From: CAZJDM01 sp964544765
Lineage (GTDB): Bacteria; Bdellovibrionota_B; Oligoflexia; CAYFLR01
Length of the DNA stretch: 7,644 nucleotides
Reading direction: 5' to 3'
NCBI GenBank assembly: GCA_964544765.1
Contig: CAZJDM010000193.1
Span: 1-7,644, forward strand
Below, one piece after another: positions 1 through 5,014 of the stretch (within the stretch, counting starts at the first letter, position 1; every line of letters starts with the position of its first letter). The notes below the pieces were generated by a model. It worked only from the letters and a program-made list of their open reading frames with translations, made no database searches and was not told the origin of the DNA. Made by a program: the position numbers and the translations under genes.

Positions 1-462
1 ATTTTTTTTAGAATTTGTGAAAACCTGGGCTTTAAATTCTTTGTCATGAATAATTAGTTTGAGCGGAGTATTAGGAGCAAATTTAGAGGGATCATCAACA
101 TAAAGACCCATTCCTCTGTTAGATACATCTTTAATTATGCATTCAAGTTGAGTATTTTCATCATAATAAACCCTGATTGGATGTTTTATATTTAGTATAT
201 AACGTTGACTAAGGCGCTGTTTTCCTTTTGGTATATCACCTATGACAATAATATCAGTAACTGATGCAAATTCAAACACTTCCAAACTACCTGGGCGAAT
301 GCATATTAAATTTTCTTGATTAATGGCAATAGGTACTAGATCCTTGTTGATTCTCCCATCTGCTTCGTTGCGAAGACTAATAATTTGAGGTTTTTTAAGA
401 GTTTTAAGTAGTATGTGCCAGTCTTCTTCGTTTTTTACTATATTGGGAAATGGAGTGACCAT
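1..462 (-). CDS. PilZ-domain protein, 3' end cut off by the window
   Basis: The reading frame stays open for 154 codons from the ATG at 462-460 to the left edge, so the C-terminus is missing. The second half looks like a PilZ domain, the usual receptor for cyclic di-GMP. It has an RxxxR motif (R83, R87), then about 25 residues later a DxSxxG motif (D112, S114, G117), followed by alternating hydrophobic strands as expected for the PilZ barrel. Residues 1-80 match nothing I recognise and could be an N-terminal YcgR-like or unrelated domain. No signal peptide or membrane segment is visible, so the product is probably cytoplasmic. The start is supported by AGGAG (470-474) 7 nt upstream and by a promoter just beyond it. 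The gene is divergent from the iron-sulfur carrier at 659. The two motifs make the family likely; the partner it controls (flagellum, exopolysaccharide, pilus) cannot be read from this window. Confidence 0.8.
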   Translation of the reverse strand, partial: MVTPFPNIVKNEEDWHILLKTLKKPQIISLRNEADGRINKDLVPIAINQENLICIRPGSLEVFEFASVTDIIVIGDIPKGKQRLSQRYILNIKHPIRVYYDENTQLECIIKDVSNRGMGLYVDDPSKFAPNTPLKLIIHDKEFKAQVFTNSKKN

Positions 463-495
463 TTTCTAACTCCTTGTTGTTTAGATTTGATTATT

Positions 496-523
496 ATTAT
501 AGCAATCAATTGCTTACATGCAA
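496..523 (-). promoter_or_regulatory. Sigma70-like promoter for the PilZ gene
   Basis: On the minus strand TATAAT (496-501) lies 16 bp downstream of TTGCAT (518-523). The -10 box is a perfect consensus; the -35 box matches at three positions. Transcription would begin near 489, giving a leader of about 27 nt that contains the AGGAG site of the PilZ gene. Confidence 0.55.
501..514. promoter_or_regulatory. Inverted repeat between -35 and -10 of the PilZ promoter
   Basis: AGCAAT-CA-ATTGCT is a perfect 6-bp inverted repeat with a 2-bp centre. It lies in the spacer of the minus-strand promoter and touches its -10 box, where a bound dimeric regulator would block RNA polymerase. That it is an operator is inference from position and symmetry; no regulator family is recognised. 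Confidence 0.3.
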
Positions 524-571
524 CTATAGAATTTGGATCACCTTTTTGTTTTAATATTTGTAAAAAATCCA

Positions 572-600
572 TTGACGTTGTTACTAATTGGGTTTAATCT
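572..600 (+). promoter_or_regulatory. Sigma70-like promoter for the iron-sulfur carrier gene
   Basis: TTGACG (572-577, five of six consensus bases) is followed after exactly 17 bp by TAATCT (595-600), which keeps the three most important -10 bases. The start of transcription would be near 607, leaving a leader of about 52 nt before the ATG at 659. Confidence 0.5.
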
Positions 601-606
601 GCAATG

Positions 607-621
607 ACCCCTTTAAGGGGT
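607..621. promoter_or_regulatory. 15-bp palindrome at the start of the iron-sulfur carrier transcript
   Basis: The sequence ACCCC-TTTAA-GGGGT is a perfect odd-length palindrome that begins at the predicted +1 of the transcript. As DNA it could be an operator. As RNA it would fold into a 5-bp stem with a 5-nt loop at the 5' end. No U-run follows directly, so it is not a conventional terminator. It does not resemble a binding site I know. Confidence 0.35.
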
Positions 622-658
622 TTGAAAAAATTTTAGTAGTATATTTTAGGAGTATTTA

Positions 659-1216
659 ATGGAGAACAAAATTACTAAGGATATGAAAATAGGGGATATT
701 TTACAAAATTTTCCAAATAAGTCATTGAAATTATCTCAAATTATGACAAGTAAAGGTTTACATTGTGTAGGTTGTGGTGCCGCTACAATGGAAACTCTGG
801 AACAAGGTAGTATGGGGCACGGTTTTACTGAACAGCAAGTTAATGCATTAGTTGATGAACTAAATAAAGAATTGGAAGCTCCTGACTATGTTCCTGGAGA
901 TGGACCTTTATTAACTCTCACTGATACAGCTGTTTCTCAACTTATTGATATTTTAAAAGAAGAGAAAAAAGAGAGTTGGGGTCTTAGATTAGAAGTAGTT
1001 TCTGGCGGTTGTTCGGGTTCAACTTATAACATGTCCTTACGTGAAGAGGCTGATGAGGGTGATGTAGTTGTTGAACAAGATAACGTCAAGATATTTATTG
1101 AAAAAAACAGTGTTGGTCACTTTCAAGATATCCAGATTGATTATGTGAGTAATGATCAAGGAAGTGGTTTTGCTTTTAAACGTCCACATGTTCATTCTGG
1201 TGGATGCTGCGGATAA
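659..1216 (+). CDS. DUF1858 domain fused to A-type (IscA/HesB) iron-sulfur carrier
   Basis: This 185-residue cytoplasmic protein has two parts. Residues about 4-72 are a DUF1858 domain with its hallmark LHCVGCG (C36, C39) and the following MGHG segment. Residues about 83-185 are an A-type carrier/HesB domain, with the first ligand in GGCSG (C118) and the C-terminal Cys pair at C183-C184. A-type carriers bind a [2Fe-2S] or [4Fe-4S] cluster, or iron, and hand it to apo-enzymes during Isc or Suf assembly. Here the last two cysteines are adjacent (GGCCG) instead of the usual CxC, and two His (H177, H179) lie just before them. The start is firm: AGGAG (648-652) lies 6 nt before the ATG and a promoter lies upstream. 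The gene is monocistronic, divergent from the PilZ gene and convergent with the aldo/keto reductase; no other isc or suf gene is in the window. I see no intrinsic terminator at 1217-1286. The family is clear; the target is unknown. Confidence 0.9.
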   Translation: MENKITKDMKIGDILQNFPNKSLKLSQIMTSKGLHCVGCGAATMETLEQGSMGHGFTEQQVNALVDELNKELEAPDYVPGDGPLLTLTDTAVSQLIDILKEEKKESWGLRLEVVSGGCSGSTYNMSLREEADEGDVVVEQDNVKIFIEKNSVGHFQDIQIDYVSNDQGSGFAFKRPHVHSGGCCG

Positions 1217-1261
1217 AGAATTTTTCGTGATTACAGAATTTGTTCATCATATGGTGGGCAT

Positions 1262-1303
1262 ATTCTATCCGCCTGGCGTGTGGATTCTATCCGTCGCGTG
1301 AAT
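1262..1303. repeat. Imperfect tandem duplication over the end of the reductase gene
   Basis: Two adjacent copies of about 22 and 20 nt both begin ATTCTATCCG (1262 and 1284) and continue with a CGCGTG/GGCGTG-like block. The right copy contains the stop codon of the reductase gene (TAG, minus strand, 1289-1287) and its last three codons; the left copy lies just beyond the stop. It looks like a slippage duplication of the gene end. It forms no convincing terminator hairpin. Confidence 0.6.
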
Positions 1304-2240
1304 TTGAATAGCCAAAACAATCATCTCGTGATTTTTTAATATAATCTATATCGCTTTCTTTTATCTTAATCTTTGGTGATAAAAAGGCTCCTTTGATGTG
1401 CTTTAAACTGGTGCTCCCCACAATTAAAGTGGAGATGCCGGAGGTTTTTAACGTAACAGCCATCACCAATTCAGATAGAGTTATTTTATAACTGTTTGCG
1501 ACCTTTTTAAGTATAATTTTAAATTGTTCAATTTGTTTTCTTTGCTCAGGACCATATTCTTTTAGTAAACGATTGATAGCTGTTTCCTTTTTGATCTTTA
1601 ATTGATCAAAAGATAGGGATGTCAATATGCCTCTTTCCAGCGGTGAATAAGCTTGAAAAGCAATGTTATCTTTTTCAATTGGGTTGGCATTGGGAGGTAA
1701 AACTATTTGTTTAGGTGATAATAATAAATTAAATTTATTTTGAACTGCTGAGATATTTCCATATTTATGAGCTTCCATAAATTGTTTTTGATTAAAATTA
1801 GATAATCCATAGTATATAATTTTTCCTTCTTTTTTAAGCTTTTCTAGAGCTTCAATGCTTTCTTGAACGGGAGTTTCTGGTGTTGGCCAATGTATTAAGT
1901 ATAAATCAATATAATCCGTTTGTAATCTTTGAAGAGAATTTTCAGCGTCTTTTAGAATACTATTTTTACTAATATCTTTGTAAATAGAACTAAAAGATTC
2001 TTTGGACCATTTTACCCCGCATTTAGTGGAAATGAAGACTTTTGAGCGGATTGATTTGATTGCTTGCCCCAAGATTTTTTCTGAATGTCCAAACCCATAA
2101 ACAGGAGCGGTGTCAAAATGAGTAATACCTAAATTGTGGGCATTTTGAATTAATTGGATGGTTCGTTGAGAGTCAATATTTTTAAAGAAAGGGAATCCGC
2201 CGATTTCCCATAAACCCAATGTAATTGGAGGTAATTTCAT
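1287..2240 (-). CDS. Aldo/keto reductase
   Basis: The 317-residue product is an NAD(P)H-dependent oxidoreductase of the aldo/keto reductase superfamily, a cytoplasmic TIM barrel that reduces aldehydes and ketones or oxidises sugars. Counting from the ATG at 2240, the catalytic tetrad is visible: D43 in HFDTAPVYG, Y48, K73 in STKCG and H117 in LIHWP. Also present are the YYGLSNF strand and the cofactor-binding LIVGSTS near the C-terminus. Length is normal. I prefer the ATG at 2240, which lies 4 nt after the stop of the upstream gene, to a TTG at 2255 that overlaps that gene by 11 nt; neither has a good Shine-Dalgarno site. Translation therefore probably depends on ribosomes finishing the upstream hydrolase-like frame. 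No own promoter is visible. The gene end overlaps a local tandem duplication. The substrate is not predictable. Confidence 0.92.
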   Translation of the reverse strand: MKLPPITLGLWEIGGFPFFKNIDSQRTIQLIQNAHNLGITHFDTAPVYGFGHSEKILGQAIKSIRSKVFISTKCGVKWSKESFSSIYKDISKNSILKDAENSLQRLQTDYIDLYLIHWPTPETPVQESIEALEKLKKEGKIIYYGLSNFNQKQFMEAHKYGNISAVQNKFNLLLSPKQIVLPPNANPIEKDNIAFQAYSPLERGILTSLSFDQLKIKKETAINRLLKEYGPEQRKQIEQFKIILKKVANSYKITLSELVMAVTLKTSGISTLIVGSTSLKHIKGAFLSPKIKIKESDIDYIKKSRDDCFGYSNSRDG

Positions 2241-2244
2241 TTTA

Positions 2245-2997
2245 TTAAAAACCAAAAAAGCTATTTAACATCCACAAACACCCTCTTCCCCAAGCGAGAG
2301 TATTTTTGATTGGTGTCTTTTTACCAAAAGATACTATTCTACCATGAAATGGGCTATCTGCGGGAAGAGATTTATGTATATTATCCCATTTATTTTCTAG
2401 TATTTGATGTATGGTAGTAGCATCAAATCCCAATGTCATTAAAAAGTCTTCATGTCCTCCTCTATGAATTAAATAAAGCCTGCTTAGTGGAGAATTAGAG
2501 CTTCGAAAATGGCGTTTGCCATTTGATACTGGGGTTACTCCGTCAGCAGTTCCCTGAAAAATAAGTACAGGTACCGAATGTTGAAAATGTTCTACCGAAG
2601 AGGTTCGTGTATTAAACTCAGGACTATGTCTTGATTGTTTTCGTGCTTGAGTTAACACTCTTCTACTGCGATTTTCTACTGAGATGGTTCTTGTCCGATA
2701 TTCTGCTTGAAAGGGTTTATCTACAAAGTAATTGTTCATAATTGCAAAATCTCTTTCAGATTGTGCAATTAAGTCTTGATTTATTAGCTCCTTTTGTTCT
2801 GGGAAAATAGTAGTAATAGCTTTAATTACTAATAAAAGTGGCTGCGGAAATGAAGGATAATAAATTGCTCCTAAGTATTTTAAACGGTTGTGCTTTGGAG
2901 ACCAAGAAGAAGGTTTTTCTGCTATTAATTTGATATTGGAAATAATTAGGATATAACTTATTATAACTAAAAGGAAAAAATGATTTTTACAGATCAT
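2245..2997 (-). CDS. Secreted alpha/beta-hydrolase-like protein lacking the nucleophile half
   Basis: The 250-residue product starts with a hydrophobic signal or anchor segment (about 7-26). Residues 143-184 match the C-terminal part of alpha/beta hydrolases: a VPVLIFQG strand, then GTADGVTP with the acid D152, then a strand and GGHED with the catalytic His H182. What is missing is the nucleophile elbow (GxSxG) and the strands before it. The part just after the signal peptide (RLKYLGAIYYP, 38-48) looks like the strand that normally follows the elbow. An internal deletion of roughly 100 or more residues would explain this, so the protein is probably not a working hydrolase, yet the frame is intact. 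Residues 99-141 are a Ser/Arg-rich stretch with an 11-residue repeat (99-109 and 127-137). The start has AGGA (3005-3008) 7 nt upstream and a strong promoter. It is the first gene of a unit with the aldo/keto reductase. Confidence 0.72.
   Translation of the reverse strand: MICKNHFFLLVIISYILIISNIKLIAEKPSSWSPKHNRLKYLGAIYYPSFPQPLLLVIKAITTIFPEQKELINQDLIAQSERDFAIMNNYFVDKPFQAEYRTRTISVENRSRRVLTQARKQSRHSPEFNTRTSSVEHFQHSVPVLIFQGTADGVTPVSNGKRHFRSSNSPLSRLYLIHRGGHEDFLMTLGFDATTIHQILENKWDNIHKSLPADSPFHGRIVSFGKKTPIKNTLAWGRGCLWMLNSFFGF
2593..2703 (-). repeat. Degenerate repeats inside the hydrolase-like gene
   Basis: The coding strand carries three copies of C(A/G)GTAGAA, and the two outer copies sit in a longer repeat that encodes E-[YF]-x-T-R-T-x-S-V-E-[NH] at residues 99-109 and 127-137 (7 of 11 residues identical). 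The segment between is basic and Ser/Arg-rich, unlike a normal hydrolase cap. It could be an in-frame insertion of a small repeat element or a slippage expansion; which one is not decidable here. Confidence 0.4.
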
Positions 2998-3025
2998 AAG
3001 ATAATCCTATGAAAGAACGCTGATC

Positions 3026-3054
3026 ATAATATAATTATATTCTAATATAGTCAA
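3026..3054 (-). promoter_or_regulatory. Strong sigma70-like promoter for the hydrolase-like/reductase unit
   Basis: On the minus strand TTGACT (3049-3054, five of six) is followed after 17 bp by TATTAT (3026-3031, five of six). Transcription would start near 3019, about 22 nt before the ATG at 2997. A perfect 14-bp AT-only palindrome (3028-3041) overlaps the -10 box and spacer; it may be an operator or only the result of AT-richness. Confidence 0.6.
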
Positions 3055-3152
3055 TGATAATTATAAATATAATTGGGCAACCATAAAATTATTGTTTGAT
3101 AAAATTCAATATTTCCAAGATACACTATTTATTCATTTTCAGTAAAATGCAC

Positions 3153-3181
3153 TTGCGACTTTTATTTCTTTGCTCTATGTT
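3153..3181 (+). promoter_or_regulatory. Possible promoter of the Cys-rich protein gene
   Basis: TTGCGA (3153-3158) and TATGTT (3176-3181) are 17 bp apart and each match four of six consensus bases, giving a leader of about 85 nt. A TATAAA at 3203-3208 is an alternative -10 but has no good -35 partner. The rest of 2998-3273 is AT-rich and shows no reading frame on either strand. Confidence 0.3.
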
Positions 3182-3273
3182 AGGTGAAACGTAAATTTTT
3201 ACTATAAAAGTTTTAAGTGCTGTGAGCTTAAGATCAAGTGTAACTAGGGATAACTAAGGAATGGAGTTTATTT

Positions 3274-3711
3274 ATGAAAAGGGCATCAATTGGAATCGTG
3301 ATGTATTTTATCGTTATTAGTATGATGATTAATCTTTGGGCACAGCCGTTTGAGATTGAAAGGGATGGTATTACTTACACTTGTCAATCCAAGAATGCTT
3401 ATGGAGCCAGTTGTTGGCAAAAATGCACTTATCCTTTTCACACCTGCCTGCGAAATTGCGGTGCAGGAGTTGAGTGTTTTCAAAAATGTCCTAGTATGAT
3501 GCGCACAAGAACTAGCATATCTGCAAGAACCAACCCGTTTCCAAATTGTGCTAGGAATTGTAATGATAATAGCCCAGCTTTTAAGAAATTGTGTTGGGAA
3601 CAATGTGATTCTCCATTTTATACTTGTGTCAGAATATGTGGCAAAGGAGCTGATTGTATGAACAAATGTCCTTTGAATACTACTACTTGTCAAAATAGTT
3701 GTCGTGAATAG
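3274..3711 (+). CDS. Exported Cys-rich protein with duplicated CX3C block
   Basis: I do not recognise this 145-residue protein. It begins with a clear signal peptide (basic KR, hydrophobic core, probable cleavage after LWA at 23), so it should act outside the cytoplasm. The mature part has 17 Cys: C37, then eight pairs each spaced C-x3-C (47/51, 58/62, 68/72, 92/96, 107/111, 118/122, 128/132, 139/143). Residues 47-73 and 107-133 are a duplication with identical spacing, C-x3-C-x6-C-x3-C-x5-C-x3-C-P, sharing CW, PF, TC, R, CG, G and KCP. The two copies lie exactly 60 residues apart. Such spacing suits helical hairpins tied by disulfides, or metal binding. No CxxCH haem site is present. The start is supported by GGAG (3263-3266) 7 nt upstream. 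The transporter gene follows 117 nt downstream in the same direction and may share the transcript. A small secreted structural, inhibitor or metal-binding protein are all possible. Confidence 0.85.
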   Translation: MKRASIGIVMYFIVISMMINLWAQPFEIERDGITYTCQSKNAYGASCWQKCTYPFHTCLRNCGAGVECFQKCPSMMRTRTSISARTNPFPNCARNCNDNSPAFKKLCWEQCDSPFYTCVRICGKGADCMNKCPLNTTTCQNSCRE

Positions 3712-3741
3712 GTATTTTAACGTTATTAGCTCCACAAGGAT

Positions 3742-3775
3742 TACCTTTGGTTTCAGTTTCACTACTACCTTTGGT
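3742..3775. repeat. 10-bp direct repeat between the Cys-rich and transporter genes
   Basis: TACCTTTGGT occurs at 3742-3751 and 3766-3775, a 24-bp period. It lies in the 117-nt gap, in which I see neither a terminator hairpin nor a good promoter, so the transporter may be read from upstream. A regulatory role is possible but unsupported. Confidence 0.35.
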
Positions 3776-3828
3776 CACAATTCGGCATATCGTGTAAGTA
3801 GAAACTTCTAGTTAGGTAATTAATAAAG

Positions 3829-4872
3829 ATGAAGAATAAATATATTATGGTTGGAATTATATCGGCGTTGTTATTTGGCGCTGCTACACCGGCCAGTAAA
3901 CTTCTTCTTAACGATGTAAATATTAATCCAATTATACTAGCCTCCCTCTACTATTTAGGAGCAGCCCTTTTTTTGTTCCCCTTTTCAATGAGTCAATTCA
4001 CTAGAGAAATAAAGCACCTAAAAAGCGATAAGAAAGACTTCTATCGAATAATTGGTGCCATAATATTTGGTGGCATTATTGGCCCTATTTGTCTGTTATT
4101 TGGTATCAAGCTGATGGATGCTACCAGTGCTTCTTTGCTACTGAATTTTGAGTCGGTAGCTACAGCTTTTTTAGGTTGGCTGTTATTTAAGGAGCACATA
4201 AGTGGAAAGGTAGTAGTATCGTCCTTTTTAACTCTGGTAGCAGGGGTATTATTGGTTTTGAACCAAGACTTTTCAATAAACTGGGGGGGAGTCCTAATTG
4301 GCTTGGCTTGCCTTTCATGGGGGTTTGATAATAATTTTACCGCAACGGTCGAGGGATTAACTCCAGCTACAAACACCATTATTAAGGGTTTAGCGGCTGG
4401 ATTATTTAATTTTATACTAGCATGGCTCTATTATGATCTTAATATTGAATTGATTAATGTTATTTATGCTTTACTTGTAGGTGGATTTTCTTATGGTTTA
4501 AGTATATCTCTTTATATCTCATCTGCTCGGTATTTAGGAGCTACCAGGGCTCAGATTGTTTTCGCTATTAATCCTTTTTTAGGGTTATTATTATCTTATT
4601 TTATTTTTAATGATCTACTGGATTTGAAATTCTTTTTTGCTTTAAGTGTAATGATTATAGCTGTTATCATTCTTTACATTGAAAGGCATGTTCATCTTCA
4701 TGAGCATTTAGAATTAGAACATGAGCATGAACACACTCATGATGATGATCATCATTCACATAGTCATCCTGGCCTTCCTGCGAAGACTAAGCATATTCAC
4801 CGTCACTATCATACAGCTTTGACCCATTCTCATTTACATTATCCTGACATTCATCATAAACATAGACATTGA
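3829..4872 (+). CDS. EamA/DMT-family transporter with His-rich C-terminal tail
   Basis: The 347-residue protein has ten hydrophobic segments (about 5-24, 34-52, 73-92, 100-119, 127-145, 152-168, 182-200, 209-232, 240-260, 267-284) arranged as two EamA repeats, typical of the drug/metabolite transporter superfamily in the inner membrane. The conserved end of each repeat is visible: a LLNFESV...LFKE segment (105-122) and AINPFLG...IFND (246-262). These carriers move small metabolites, often outward. Beyond the last helix is a 63-residue hydrophilic tail (285-347) with 23 His, in two blocks: H-x-H and HEHEHTH with DDDHH (287-313), then KHIHRHYH...HSHLHYPDIHHKHRH. The tail ought to bind Zn, Ni, Co or Cu, and points to metal transport or metal sensing, which is inference. 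Its Shine-Dalgarno site is weak (TAGG, 3813-3816, 12 nt away). The substrate is unknown. Confidence 0.88.
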   Translation: MKNKYIMVGIISALLFGAATPASKLLLNDVNINPIILASLYYLGAALFLFPFSMSQFTREIKHLKSDKKDFYRIIGAIIFGGIIGPICLLFGIKLMDATSASLLLNFESVATAFLGWLLFKEHISGKVVVSSFLTLVAGVLLVLNQDFSINWGGVLIGLACLSWGFDNNFTATVEGLTPATNTIIKGLAAGLFNFILAWLYYDLNIELINVIYALLVGGFSYGLSISLYISSARYLGATRAQIVFAINPFLGLLLSYFIFNDLLDLKFFFALSVMIIAVIILYIERHVHLHEHLELEHEHEHTHDDDHHSHSHPGLPAKTKHIHRHYHTALTHSHLHYPDIHHKHRH

Positions 4873-4928
4873 TTTAAAACATCTAACAAAAAAAATAGTG
4901 CGAAGATAAAAATCAATCAGTATACTAT

Positions 4929-4950
4929 TTTAATACATGTTTAATACATG
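4929..4950. repeat. Perfect 11-bp tandem duplication
   Basis: TTTAATACATG is present twice back to back (4929-4939, 4940-4950) in the non-coding gap between the transporter and the first ATPase gene, just upstream of the heptamer array. Confidence 0.75.
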
Positions 4951-4970
4951 ATTTAGTTAATTCATATGAT
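4941..4970 (+). promoter_or_regulatory. Possible promoter of the ATPase operon
   Basis: TATGAT (4965-4970) matches five of six -10 bases and has TTAATA (4941-4946, four of six) 18 bp upstream. Transcription would then start near 4977, inside the first copy of the heptamer array, with that copy's ATG at or next to the mRNA 5' end. TATACT at 4921-4926 is a second possible -10 with a poor -35. Confidence 0.4.
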
Positions 4971-4972
4971 CC

Positions 4973-5014
4973 GTTAATGGTTAATGGTTAATGGTTAATG
5001 GTTAATGGTTAATG
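4973..5014 (+). repeat. Six perfect 7-bp tandem repeats running into the ATPase start codon
   Basis: The unit GTTAATG occurs six times without a mismatch. Its last ATG (5012-5014) is the start of the long ATPase frame. Each copy brings an ATG (4977, 4984, 4991, 4998, 5005, 5012). From copies 1 to 4 the frame reads ATG-GTT-AAT-GGT-TAA, and the TAA overlaps by one base the ATG two copies on. Copies 2 and 4 lead to the ATPase start at 5012; copies 1 and 3 lead to copy 5, which ends at TGA 5017-5019. Perfect short tandem repeats of this kind are prone to slippage, so copy number may vary between cells. Confidence 0.9.

Noticed and set aside
415..597. 60-codon plus-strand frame overlapping the PilZ gene start
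   Set aside because: It lies over the start of the PilZ gene and its promoter, has no ribosome binding site and a composition expected of AT-rich non-coding DNA.
659..1216. HesB-like selenoprotein with an internal TGA read as selenocysteine
   Set aside because: The frame contains no internal TGA and ends at TAA, so nothing indicates selenocysteine.
1217..1286. Bidirectional terminator between the convergent carrier and reductase genes
   Set aside because: Only a loopless CATCAT/ATGGTG symmetry and a 4-bp CGCC/GGCG pairing are present; neither is followed by a T-run on either strand.
3274..3711. Multihaem cytochrome
   Set aside because: Despite many cysteines there is no CxxCH motif; the pairs are spaced C-x3-C and lack the following His.
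3286..3762. 158-codon minus-strand frame
   Set aside because: It is the antisense of the Cys-rich gene, whose signal peptide, ribosome site and internal repeat make the plus strand the coding one; the antisense product is Ser/Thr/Ile-rich without any motif.
4041..4379. 112-codon minus-strand frame
   Set aside because: It lies wholly inside the transporter gene on the opposite strand and has no recognisable feature.
4892..4931. Possible terminator after the transporter gene (AAAATAGT pairing with ACTATTTT)
   Set aside because: The stem is nearly all A-T with a 24-nt loop and only four T after it, so it would be too unstable to terminate.
4973..5014. Iteron-type origin or CRISPR-like array
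   Set aside because: The 7-bp units are contiguous without spacers, there is no AT-rich unwinding region, DnaA box or rep gene nearby, and the array is joined to a start codon.
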